From Opitutales bacterium (GTDB lineage: Bacteria > Verrucomicrobiota > Verrucomicrobiia > Opitutales > JAFGAQ01), in the NCBI GenBank assembly GCA_028704125.1, contig JAQVLM010000068.1:1-10284 (forward strand): a stretch of 10,284 nucleotides of DNA. The letters are read 5' to 3'. Shown in pieces: positions 1-7,473 of this stretch. The translations under genes were made by a program, and so were the position numbers. The notes beneath the pieces were generated by a model, which saw nothing but the letters and a program-made list of their open reading frames with translations, searched no databases and was not told the DNA's origin. Positions within the stretch are counted from its first letter, which is position 1, and each line of letters starts with the position of its first letter.

Positions 1-2
1 TG

Positions 3-1028
3 GATGCGGTCAACATGCGCCTCAAGTTGAATGGCGCAACGCTCTTTGAGCTTTGGACGGAAGGACTCGTGGAAAAGGGGCGGGGGAGCATCACGATCGC
101 GCATGTCGATGCGCCGCAGTCTTCGGATTTGGCAAAGTCTCATCCGGTGGAAATGGACAGGGACCGGTATCGGATCGGATACTGGGCGTGGGAGTTACCA
201 GAGTTTCCGGATGCCTGGATCGCCTATGCTCGGCAGTTTGATGAGATCTGGTGCCCCTCGGATTTTTGTCGCGAGGCGATGGCGGCCAAACTTCCCGTGC
301 CGGTTTTGACCATGCCGCATGCGGTAGAGGTCCCGGTTCCGGCTGAAAGCCCGCAGAAGATTGCAGAGCGCTTGGGCTTGCCGGAGGAGGTGTATCACTT
401 CCTTTTTGCGTTCGATTTCAACAGTTATTCCCCCCGCAAAAACCCTGAAGCGGTGATTCAGGCATATGGGCAGGCATTTCCGTCCGGGGATCCGCTTCGG
501 AAAAATGCGGGATTGGTCATCAAAGTGCACGGGAAAGGGTATGGAGAATCCGAGCGACACCGCTTGGAAAGTCTTTGTGCGGGATTGTCGAATGTGCGGG
601 TTGTGGATGCGACCCTGACGAGGGAGGAGTTCACTTGTTTGCAGTGGGCATGTGATGCCTTTGTGTCGCTGCATCGCTCGGAAGGGTTCGGATTGGCGGT
701 GGCCGAGATGATGGCCTTGGGCAAGCCGGTGATATCGACGGATTGGTCAGCGACCCGGGAGTTTGTGAATCGGGAGAACGGGTATCCGGTTCCCGTGAAG
801 CTGGTGGAGTTGGACCGGAATGTGGGGCCCTATTCGAAAGGTCAGATTTGGGCGGAGCCCGATGTGGATGTGGCAGCGGGTCACATGCGCCTGTTGGTTG
901 GTGATCCGGAGTCCGGACGCATTATGGGAGCGCGTGCCAAAAAAACAATTGCGGAGCGGTATTCGCGAGTGGCCGTTGGAAAACGTTACCTCAACCGGAT
1001 GAAATCAATTGCACTTTTTGCGCGATAG
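3..1028 (+). CDS. Glycosyltransferase, GT-B fold, GT4-type (5' partial)
   Basis: This is the C-terminal part of a glycosyltransferase that would move a sugar from a nucleotide-sugar donor onto a growing surface glycan in the cytoplasm. The first ATG is at base 15, but the frame is open to the window edge (Asp-Ala-Val-Asn precede it) and the visible part begins inside the N-terminal Rossmann-like domain, so the gene very likely starts upstream. Numbering from that ATG, residues 54-69 hold the IGYWAWELPEFP motif seen in many GT4 enzymes of polysaccharide clusters. Residues 128-240 form the donor-binding half. It includes SPRKNP (139-144) and the EX7E signature (E223 and E231, in EGFGLAVAE) followed by GKPVISTDWSATREF. 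The stop lies 20 bp before a sugar epimerase gene on the same strand, which suggests one operon for exopolysaccharide or O-antigen. The acceptor and donor sugars cannot be read from the sequence. Confidence 0.88.
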   Translation, partial: DAVNMRLKLNGATLFELWTEGLVEKGRGSITIAHVDAPQSSDLAKSHPVEMDRDRYRIGYWAWELPEFPDAWIAYARQFDEIWCPSDFCREAMAAKLPVPVLTMPHAVEVPVPAESPQKIAERLGLPEEVYHFLFAFDFNSYSPRKNPEAVIQAYGQAFPSGDPLRKNAGLVIKVHGKGYGESERHRLESLCAGLSNVRVVDATLTREEFTCLQWACDAFVSLHRSEGFGLAVAEMMALGKPVISTDWSATREFVNRENGYPVPVKLVELDRNVGPYSKGQIWAEPDVDVAAGHMRLLVGDPESGRIMGARAKKTIAERYSRVAVGKRYLNRMKSIALFAR

Positions 1029-1048
1029 CGCCAATACATTGTAACGAT

Positions 1049-2098
1049 ATGCCAAGCATCCTAGTAACCGGTTCCTCTGGCCTGATCGGGTCGGAAGTGT
1101 GTGTGTATTTTTCCCAACTTGGATATACGGTCCATGGGGTTGACAACAACCAGCGGGCCGTGTTTTTCGGCCCGAGTGGCGATACCCGGTGGAATCAGGA
1201 GCGGCTCATCAAGACCTTGCGCGGGTTTGAGCATCACGAGCTGGACATCCGGGATCGTGCCGGAGTGGATGCCTTGCTCGCTAAAGTGAAGCCGGATTGT
1301 GTGGTCCACACGGCCGCACAACCTTCCCATGATCGTGCGGCGGCGATTCCGTTTGATGATTTCGACACCAATGCGGTGGGGACCCTCAACATGCTCGAAG
1401 CGGTTCGCCGGCATGTACCGGATGCCCCGTTTGCGCATATGTCGACGAATAAGGTATACGGTGACAGACCGAATACGATCGCGCTTAAGGAGCTCGAAAC
1501 CCGATGGGATTACGCGGATCCGGCTTACGAAAATGGGATACCCGAGACCTTCTCGATCGACCAGAGCAAGCATTCCCTATTTGGCGCATCGAAGGTGGCT
1601 GCGGATGTGATGGTGCAGGAATACGGGCGTTACTTCGGGATGAACACCTGTTGCCTGCGGGGCGGGTGTTTGACCGGCCCGAATCACACCGGGGTGGAAT
1701 TGCATGGCTTCCTCAGTTACCTTGTTAAATGCAACCTCGAAGGACGCGAGTACCGAGTGTTCGGATACAAAGGTAAGCAGGTGCGGGATAACATCCATTC
1801 GCAGGATGTCGCCCGGTTTATCCATGCATTCATCAAGAACCCGCGCAAAGGAGAGGTCTACAATATTGGCGGAGGCAAGGGAAACGCCTGCTCGATCCTC
1901 GAAGCGTTTGATCTGGTGGCTGAGATCTCCGGAAAACCGATGCGTTACGAGTATGTTGGTGAGAACCGCATCGGAGATCACATTTGCTATTACAGTGATC
2001 TCAACAAGATGCGCAGCCACTACCCAGAGTGGGACATCACCATCCCGTTGAGGCAGATTTTTGAGGAGATAGTGGATTCCTGGAAAAAGCGCGCTTGA
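1049..2098 (+). CDS. NAD-dependent sugar epimerase/dehydratase (extended SDR, CDP-paratose 2-epimerase-like)
   Basis: A 349-residue cytoplasmic extended short-chain dehydrogenase that should epimerise, dehydrate or otherwise modify a nucleotide sugar using bound NAD. The Rossmann motif TGSSGLIGS at residues 7-15 supplies the GxxGxxG (G8, G11, G14). D32 in HGVDNN fits NAD preference. HTAAQPSHD (87-95) and MSTNKVYGD (131-139) are the usual active-site strands. The catalytic YxxxK appears as FGASK, with F178 in the Tyr position and K182 kept. From memory, the stretch HSLFGASKVAADV followed by LRGGCLTGPNH (204-214) and GKQVRDNIHSQDVARF matches a family often annotated as CDP-paratose/CDP-tyvelose 2-epimerase, so the Phe may be a family trait. 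The gene follows the glycosyltransferase by 20 bp with no clear Shine-Dalgarno sequence and probably shares its transcript. The exact substrate is uncertain. Confidence 0.9.
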   Translation: MPSILVTGSSGLIGSEVCVYFSQLGYTVHGVDNNQRAVFFGPSGDTRWNQERLIKTLRGFEHHELDIRDRAGVDALLAKVKPDCVVHTAAQPSHDRAAAIPFDDFDTNAVGTLNMLEAVRRHVPDAPFAHMSTNKVYGDRPNTIALKELETRWDYADPAYENGIPETFSIDQSKHSLFGASKVAADVMVQEYGRYFGMNTCCLRGGCLTGPNHTGVELHGFLSYLVKCNLEGREYRVFGYKGKQVRDNIHSQDVARFIHAFIKNPRKGEVYNIGGGKGNACSILEAFDLVAEISGKPMRYEYVGENRIGDHICYYSDLNKMRSHYPEWDITIPLRQIFEEIVDSWKKRA

Positions 2099-2171
2099 TC
2101 CTTGGATACAGCAAGTCTTAAAGGGCATCCCATGAACCCTTCGCCTGATCATGGGGCCGCTCAATCCCTTT

Positions 2172-2199
2172 CCCTGTCGATTCCAGCATCGCGGCAGGG
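2172..2199. terminator. Weak hairpin between convergent genes, possible transcription end
   Basis: The 119-bp gap between the convergent epimerase and chemoreceptor genes contains CCCTGTCG and CGGCAGGG, which pair over 8 bp with one G-T wobble around a 12-base loop. No T-run follows on either strand, so this is at best a weak or bidirectional terminator. A shorter AAGGG/CCCTT pairing lies near 2120-2140. Position between two gene ends is the main support. Confidence 0.22.
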
Positions 2200-2217
2200 C
2201 ATGCTCCATAAGCGGGG

Positions 2218-4350
2218 TTAGGCCGTGAGTTTGAATCGGGAAATGAGCTGTTTGTTTTCCTCCTCTATTGCGTTCAGGTCGTTTGCCTGATGCTTGATCC
2301 GTTCGGTTTCCTGAAGAATCCGGGTGGATGCCTCGGCGGCATCCCGGAGCCGGTCGGAAATGGTTTCAGATGATTGGAAGAACGCGGTGATCTTGTCTGA
2401 GAGACGGGTGACCTGACTGGAGACGTTGTTGACGCTCTGGGCTATTTCGTTCGTTGTAGCCGATTGTTGTTCGGCTGCGGATGCGATCGACATCGAGTAG
2501 TGATTCACCTGGTCGATGATCTTCGAAATCTCGGAGATCGCTTCGTAAGACGAACTCGATGCACTTTGGATTTGTTCCACCTGTCTTGTGATTTTCTCGG
2601 TCGCGCCCGCGCTCTGTCGGGCGAGTTCCTTGACCTCGTTCGCGACCACGGCGAATCCTTTGCCAGCCTCACCTGCACTGGCGGCCTCGATGGTCGCATT
2701 GAGCGCCAGCAGATTCGTCTGGGCCGCTATATCGGAGATGATTTTGACAATAGAGTTGATCTCGCGGGCGTAGTCCATGAGGTCTGAGGTGACTCCCTGC
2801 GCTTTCTCCGCCTGTTTCTTTGCTTTTTCAGAGACCGTGGATTCCTCCGAGCATGTTTTGGCGATTTCGTGGATCGAGTTGGACAATTCTTCTGTCGCGA
2901 CTGCCAGTTGATTGCTTGCGCTGGCAATATCCATGGCGGCGTCCGACATATCTTTGTTTGCCGCCTTCATCACATTTGCGCTCTGAGTAACCTCGCGTAT
3001 CTGTCCGTCGGTGGATCGGGAAACCACGTTCATTTCCTGAGATGACCCCAGCATGACCTCGCTGGATTGCTCGAGTCGGGAATTGGTTGAGCGGATCAGT
3101 TCAAGCACGGATACAATGTTGTCCACGAATAGATTGAAACTGTGCGAAAGCCTCGCGATTTCGTCGGACCCCTGCACCTCGAGCCGTTTGGTGAGGTCTC
3201 CCTCGCCGGTTGCAATGTCGTCCATGCGGGTTTGCACATTGCGGAGTCTTCCGGTGATTGCCGAAATAATCGGGATACTGGCCAGAAGCGTGAGGATGAC
3301 GATCAACACGCCGAAAACCAGCACCTTGTTGCGGGTAGAGACCAATTGTTGGATGTGCTTCTGGGCATAGGACGTCAGATCGATTTCGAGCTGGTTCTGG
3401 ATCCCGTCCAAAATGCCGGGAAGGGTTTCGTTGAACATGGTTTCGGTATAGTCCATGAGCCGGGTGCGGTCTCCGGGGTATGGAAGTTCCCGAACGGCCT
3501 CATGGAGATCAAAACCCCCGTCAACCCGTTCGAGGTTGCCCATCCAAAAAAGCAATTTGAGCGTCATGTCAAAATCAGCATGTGTCATGCCTTCCCTGAG
3601 GGCTTCGACCAGCTCTGGAGAAGCTGTGTAGTTGAACTGATCCCTCAGTGCCAGAAAATGGCGGTAGTGCCCCCCGAAATCGCCAAACCACCGGATTGGA
3701 ATACTGTCTTCACGGACGAGATGAGATGCCAATGAAATGGCACTCGCGAATTTGGTCCGCATGTTGAGAAAAATCTCGTAAGCTTGCACCTTGCGGGTGA
3801 GGGTGGATTCGGTCGTCTGGTATGAAATGAGCCCCAGGAGCGAACCGGCGGCCGCTGCTGTGTTGGTGTACCATTCATAGCGAGGGTCGCGTTTTCCAGA
3901 ATAATCAAATGTGCTCTTTCTGAAACCTTCGATCTTCTTCAACTCGTCCAAGTAGGCGTTGAGCATGTCCGTAAAGACGGGCTCCAGACTCTTCCAATCA
4001 ATGGTTTGGGCGATTTCGTTGATTTTGCGGATAACGGTGTCGGTGGCTTCAATCGATCGCTTGAACGGAGCGATGTGACGGTCACGGCTGGCGAAGTTCC
4101 CGGCCTCGTGATCCCAAAGCATGAAGTTCCCGTATTTCCGTTCTTCAGTGAGGAGGTACCCGAGCTTCGCGTTTTCGATACTGAGGGCCACCAGTTTGGA
4201 CAACTCCCGTGTCTGAGTGGTCCGGTTGACGGATTGACTGACCAGAATTGACGCGAGTGCAATCAGGCCGATCAGTGGTGGCAAAAGCAGGAGGTAAAGC
4301 TTGGTTCGGATATTCAGGTTCTGCAGCAGCTTCATAGACGTTGGCACCAT
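2218..4350 (-). CDS. Methyl-accepting chemotaxis protein with NIT-like periplasmic sensor
   Basis: A 710-residue inner-membrane chemoreceptor that would relay periplasmic ligand binding to CheA/CheW and the flagellar motor. Residues 18-38 form the first membrane helix and residues 343-364 the second. Between them lies an unusually long, mostly helical periplasmic region of about 300 residues. Its KLGYLLTEERKYGNFML (62-78) resembles the Leu-x-x-ERG core of NIT (nitrate/nitrite-sensing) domains; this assignment is tentative. A HAMP domain spans about 365-417 (MDDIATGEGDLTKRL). The signalling hairpin is canonical at 541-583: IAAQTNLLALNATIEAA, then GEAGKGFAVVANEVKELA. The C-terminus is a further coiled coil and has no CheR-binding pentapeptide. 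The true start may be Met6 (base 4335), since MKLLQNLNIRTK is a typical receptor opening. No other chemotaxis gene is nearby, so it is an orphan receptor. Confidence 0.95.
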   Translation of the reverse strand: MVPTSMKLLQNLNIRTKLYLLLLPPLIGLIALASILVSQSVNRTTQTRELSKLVALSIENAKLGYLLTEERKYGNFMLWDHEAGNFASRDRHIAPFKRSIEATDTVIRKINEIAQTIDWKSLEPVFTDMLNAYLDELKKIEGFRKSTFDYSGKRDPRYEWYTNTAAAAGSLLGLISYQTTESTLTRKVQAYEIFLNMRTKFASAISLASHLVREDSIPIRWFGDFGGHYRHFLALRDQFNYTASPELVEALREGMTHADFDMTLKLLFWMGNLERVDGGFDLHEAVRELPYPGDRTRLMDYTETMFNETLPGILDGIQNQLEIDLTSYAQKHIQQLVSTRNKVLVFGVLIVILTLLASIPIISAITGRLRNVQTRMDDIATGEGDLTKRLEVQGSDEIARLSHSFNLFVDNIVSVLELIRSTNSRLEQSSEVMLGSSQEMNVVSRSTDGQIREVTQSANVMKAANKDMSDAAMDIASASNQLAVATEELSNSIHEIAKTCSEESTVSEKAKKQAEKAQGVTSDLMDYAREINSIVKIISDIAAQTNLLALNATIEAASAGEAGKGFAVVANEVKELARQSAGATEKITRQVEQIQSASSSSYEAISEISKIIDQVNHYSMSIASAAEQQSATTNEIAQSVNNVSSQVTRLSDKITAFFQSSETISDRLRDAAEASTRILQETERIKHQANDLNAIEEENKQLISRFKLTA

Positions 4351-4378
4351 TGTTTCAGGTTCGGATTAGACTCTTGAA

Positions 4379-4405
4379 TCTTCGGTCGGAAACCGTCGGT
4401 CTTTA
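4379..4405 (-). promoter_or_regulatory. Candidate flagellar sigma-28-like promoter for the chemoreceptor
   Basis: On the minus strand TAAAG (from 4405) is followed, with 15 bases after TAAA, by ACCGAAGA. Against the FliA consensus TAAAGTTT-N11-GCCGATAA this gives 5 of 8 and 5 of 8 matches at exactly the right spacing, with CCGA in register. It would start transcription about 20 bases before the upstream ATG of the receptor. The match is imperfect and could be chance. Confidence 0.3.
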
Positions 4406-4462
4406 GCCCTGTTTTTGCATGATTCCATCCTGATTCGTTTTGGGATGGGATGTCTTGGTGAT

Positions 4463-4476
4463 GGTAATGAATTACC
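4463..4476. repeat. Short perfect inverted repeat GGTAAT-GA-ATTACC
   Basis: A 14-base inverted repeat in the 169-bp gap between the end of thpR and the start of the chemoreceptor. The 2-base centre is more like an operator than a stable hairpin, although a 5-bp stem with a TGAA loop is possible. It lies about 110 bases upstream of the receptor start. The same GGTAAT/ATTACC arms recur around the hairpin at 10143-10169. No regulator is implied by the sequence. Confidence 0.3.
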
Positions 4477-4497
4477 GCAAACTGAAGGGGCTGCCGG

Positions 4498-4516
4498 ATG
4501 AGCGTGTATCGCTCAT
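4498..4516 (-). terminator. Hairpin directly after thpR, possible operon end
   Basis: Three bases past the thpR stop, the minus strand reads ATGAGCG-ATACA-CGCTCAT, a perfect 7-bp stem with a 5-base loop. It lies exactly where the transcript of the upstream genes should end. There is no clear U-tract behind it, so it may protect a 3' end or act only as a weak terminator. Confidence 0.4.
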
Positions 4517-4519
4517 TTG

Positions 4520-5077
4520 TCAGGCTTGGAGCAGCGGGTATTCGTCGAGCGGAACGTAGCTATGTCCGTTGGCTTTGGGAAGGCTGTGCATCAGGAAAAA
4601 GCGGTCGATTTTCCACGTGGGACCGATGTAATCGCGGTGGCGTTTCAAATACTGCTGCACGATTTCTTCCGAGACGCCCTGACACCGCCCGACGGTGAGG
4701 TGGGGATGGTATGCCCTGAGATCTGCCGGGATTCCAATCTGGAGAAGCGAGTCCTCGATCTTTTTGTGTAATTGAAAGAGATGGGGATGGGTTTTGGAGA
4801 GTCCGGCCCAAATGATGTTGGGGGCTCCTTTTGCGGGAAACACGCCCATCCCACCGAATGTCACCATGAATTGCCTGACTTCGATAGCCGCGAGTTTCTG
4901 GCGAGTCGATTCGCAGGTGTCTTCTGGAACCTCACCGATGAATTTCAGGGTAACATGAAGGTGGTGGATGGGTTTCCACCGGACCATGTTAAACTGGCGA
5001 TCCTCAATCGGTTGGAGGGCGGCGAGATCCTCCGCGATGTCGCGGGGAGGAAACAGTGCGATGAACAGGCGACGCAT
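4520..5077 (-). CDS. thpR: RNA 2',3'-cyclic phosphodiesterase (LigT/ThpR, 2H family)
   Basis: A 185-residue cytoplasmic enzyme of the 2H phosphoesterase family. Members open 2',3'-cyclic phosphate ends on RNA to 2'-phosphates; the E. coli enzyme was first described as a 2'-5' RNA ligase. Both catalytic HxT motifs are present: H41-V-T43 in HHLHVTLKFIGE and H126-L-T128 in YHPHLTVGR. The opening RLFIALFPP and the length are typical for the family. It starts 29 bp after the nspC stop on the same strand, and an inverted repeat lies directly after its own stop, so it is probably the last gene of the polyamine operon. No functional link between the RNA enzyme and polyamine synthesis is known to me; co-transcription is inferred from spacing. 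No Shine-Dalgarno sequence is visible before the ATG. Confidence 0.95.
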   Translation of the reverse strand: MRRLFIALFPPRDIAEDLAALQPIEDRQFNMVRWKPIHHLHVTLKFIGEVPEDTCESTRQKLAAIEVRQFMVTFGGMGVFPAKGAPNIIWAGLSKTHPHLFQLHKKIEDSLLQIGIPADLRAYHPHLTVGRCQGVSEEIVQQYLKRHRDYIGPTWKIDRFFLMHSLPKANGHSYVPLDEYPLLQA

Positions 5078-5106
5078 GAAGGGGGACCCGGGTATGGCAA
5101 TCGGGA

Positions 5107-6273
5107 TCAGCTGAGTTTGTTCCGGTAATCTTCGTAGCCGAAGCTTCTCACAACATCAATTTGGCGCGTTTCCGAGTCATACAGTGCGATTGCCGGCATC
5201 TGAACTCCATTGAAAAAGGTTGTTTTGACCATGGTATAATGGGTCATATCCATGAGAATGAGCGGATCGCCGACCTGAAGCGGATTTTCAAACGAATAGT
5301 CTCCGATAACGTCGCCTGCGAGGCAGGTTTGCCCACCGAGCGTGTAGTTGAATGGCAGCACTCCGGCTTGGTCCGCCCCATGCACATCCGGCCGATAGGG
5401 CATCTCAAGCGTGTCGGGCATGTGCGCTGTCGCGGATACATTGAGCATGGCGATGGGATAACCATCCCGGGGAGCCGGAATGATGTCCAGAACCGTTGCC
5501 TTCAAGACTCCGGTGTGAACGCCGAACGCTTCGCTTGGCTCAAGGTAGATCCGGGCATTCGGAAAACGATCCTGCCATTTGCGCAGGATGGATACCAAGT
5601 GGTCCCGATCATAATCGGGCCGGGTAATGGCATGGCCGCCTCCGAAATTGAACCAACGCATGCGATTCAGAATGGTCCCGAAGCCGCTGACAACCGCGTC
5701 CAAGGTGCGTTCGAGAGCGTGGGAAGTCGATGCGCACAGGGAATGGAAGTGCAAACCTTCGACATCGGCCAGCGCTTGATCGTCCCAATCCTTTCTGCGG
5801 ATGCCGAGCCGGGATCGGGGCGAACAGGGATCGTAGAGTGGAGTTTTGGCTTCGGAGTGCTCCGGGTTGATCCTCACTCCAATGCTGATAGGTTTCCCGA
5901 ATGCTTTGACTTCCGGAGCGAAGCGTAGCTTCTGGCTGACCGAATTGAAGACGATGTGGTCAACCAGCGGCAGCAGGGTGTGAATGTCGGAAGCCGAGTA
6001 CGCTGGCGAGTATACGTGGACCTCGCCCCCCATCTCCTCACGCGCAAGACGGGCCTCATGGGGCGAGCTTGCGGATACCCCTCCCACATAGGGTTTGAGG
6101 CACGGAAAAGAAGAATGGCAGGCGAATCCCTTGAGCCCGAGCAGGATACGGCTTCCCGATGCATCGGCAACCTGACGGATCAGGGCCGCATTGGCGATGA
6201 GGGATTGCCGGTGAACGACAAATGCCGAATCGGGCGCCTGCTCCGCAATGCTTACAAGATCGTGAGCTTCCAT
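5107..6273 (-). CDS. nspC: Carboxynorspermidine/carboxyspermidine decarboxylase
   Basis: A 388-residue PLP-dependent decarboxylase of the alanine-racemase fold, fold type III. It removes CO2 from carboxyspermidine or carboxynorspermidine to give spermidine or norspermidine in the cytosol. K48 in LLGLKGFA is the expected PLP Schiff-base lysine. VSASSPHEARLA and GGEVHVYSPAY (82-92) are characteristic of NspC. GLHFHS (173-178), the glycine loop FGGGH (210-214), EPSEA (245-249) and the active-site Cys region GGQTCLAGD (C317) follow in the family order. Length agrees with NspC. The ATG at 6273 lies inside the upstream dehydrogenase gene (22-bp overlap), which suggests translational coupling; a later start would remove conserved N-terminal sequence. 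Whether the product is spermidine or norspermidine depends on the diamine available and cannot be decided here. Confidence 0.96.
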   Translation of the reverse strand: MEAHDLVSIAEQAPDSAFVVHRQSLIANAALIRQVADASGSRILLGLKGFACHSSFPCLKPYVGGVSASSPHEARLAREEMGGEVHVYSPAYSASDIHTLLPLVDHIVFNSVSQKLRFAPEVKAFGKPISIGVRINPEHSEAKTPLYDPCSPRSRLGIRRKDWDDQALADVEGLHFHSLCASTSHALERTLDAVVSGFGTILNRMRWFNFGGGHAITRPDYDRDHLVSILRKWQDRFPNARIYLEPSEAFGVHTGVLKATVLDIIPAPRDGYPIAMLNVSATAHMPDTLEMPYRPDVHGADQAGVLPFNYTLGGQTCLAGDVIGDYSFENPLQVGDPLILMDMTHYTMVKTTFFNGVQMPAIALYDSETRQIDVVRSFGYEDYRNKLS

Positions 6274-7430
6274 GGAAGTCCGTGAATGTTCAGTTTTTCC
6301 ATGAAAGGATCGGGATCGAATTGTTCCATGTTGAAGACTCCGTCTCCCTTCCAGGTGCCGGTGGCCACCATCATTGCCCCGATCATGGCAGGAACTCCGG
6401 TCGTATAGGAGATCGCCTGTGCGTTAACTTCACGATAGCATTCCTCGTGATCGCAGACATTGTAGAGAAATGCCTTTTTGGGTTTGCCGTCTTTGGTTCC
6501 TTCCACCAGGCAACCGATGCAGGTTTTTCCCTTGGTGGTGGCACCGAGGGAGGCGGGATCGGGCAGGAGTGCCTTGAGGAATTCGATCGGAATAATTTCG
6601 GTTCCCTTGTAGGGGACGGGATCGATACGGGTCATCCCCACGTTTTGCAATACCTTGAGGTGGGTCAGGTAGGAATCCCCGAAGGTCATCCAGAATCGGG
6701 CTTTGCGGATGCCGGGAAAGTGTTTGACGAGGGATTCAAGCTCTTCGTGATAGAGCAGGTAGATCTTCTTGGGACCGATTCCTTCCGGGAAATCCCAAAC
6801 CTGGGACTCTGACAGGGGGTCTGTCTCGATCCACTCACCGTTCTCGTAGAATTTTCCGCGTTGAGTGATCTCGCGGATATTGATTTCCGGGTTGAAGTTG
6901 GTCGCAAACGCGTGACCGTGATCTCCGGCATTACAGTCAATGATGTCGAGCTGGTGAATGGTGTCGAACTCGTGTTTATGAAGCCACGCGGTGAAGACGT
7001 TGGTGACGCCGGGGTCAAACCCGGAACCGAGCAATGCGAGCAGCCCCTTTTCTTTGAAACGGTCGTGGTATGCCCACTGCCACTTGTAGCAGAATTTGGC
7101 TTCGTCCCGCGGTTCGTAATTTGCGGTGTCGACGTATGCCACCCCGGTTTCGAGACAGGCATCCATGATCGCGAGATCCTGATAGGGAAGGGCGACATTG
7201 ATCACGAGGTCCGCTTTGAATTTGCGGATCAGCGCGGCGGTCTGTGCTGGATCATCCGCATCCAGAGCGGCCACTTCAATGGGCCGCTTGAGCTCGGATG
7301 CGATCACCTCGCACTTGCTTACGGTGCGGCTTGCCAGACAGATCGCTTCAAATACCTCCGGGACCTGTGCACACTTGTGGGTGACAACCCGGCCAACTCC
7401 ACCTGCTCCAATAATAAGTACCCTCGACAT
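6252..7430 (-). CDS. Carboxynorspermidine/carboxyspermidine dehydrogenase (saccharopine dehydrogenase family)
   Basis: A 392-residue NAD(P)H-dependent enzyme that reductively joins aspartate semialdehyde to putrescine or diaminopropane to give the carboxylated polyamine, the substrate of the next gene's product. The N-terminal Rossmann motif VLIIGAGGVGR gives G8, G10/G11 and G13. INVALPYQDLAIMDACLE and YVDTANYEP (99-107) are the saccharopine-dehydrogenase family signature. GSGFDPGVTN (135-144) starts the substrate domain. Full length is similar to known carboxynorspermidine synthases rather than to lysine-pathway saccharopine dehydrogenase, and the overlapping nspC gene settles the assignment. 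Its start lies 43 bp after the stop of the AsmA-like gene, so one transcript is likely. The region before the ATG has no clear Shine-Dalgarno sequence. Lys1-type annotations of this gene would probably be misleading. Confidence 0.95.
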   Translation of the reverse strand: MSRVLIIGAGGVGRVVTHKCAQVPEVFEAICLASRTVSKCEVIASELKRPIEVAALDADDPAQTAALIRKFKADLVINVALPYQDLAIMDACLETGVAYVDTANYEPRDEAKFCYKWQWAYHDRFKEKGLLALLGSGFDPGVTNVFTAWLHKHEFDTIHQLDIIDCNAGDHGHAFATNFNPEINIREITQRGKFYENGEWIETDPLSESQVWDFPEGIGPKKIYLLYHEELESLVKHFPGIRKARFWMTFGDSYLTHLKVLQNVGMTRIDPVPYKGTEIIPIEFLKALLPDPASLGATTKGKTCIGCLVEGTKDGKPKKAFLYNVCDHEECYREVNAQAISYTTGVPAMIGAMMVATGTWKGDGVFNMEQFDPDPFMEKLNIHGLPWKLTIL

Positions 7431-7473
7431 GGCATCCGTTTCACAGGTAATGGATCAGGAAATCAATCCAAAA

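Noticed and set aside
1577..2209. 210-codon minus-strand open frame opposite the epimerase
   Set aside because: Lies mainly opposite conserved SDR sequence and shows no protein family features.
4498..4771. Small plus-strand open frames opposite thpR
   Set aside because: They are antisense to a gene with both HxT motifs intact, and have no family resemblance.
5161..5928. 255-codon plus-strand open frame opposite nspC
   Set aside because: It is antisense to a well-supported enzyme gene, has no recognisable motif, and its composition is that of a reversed coding strand.
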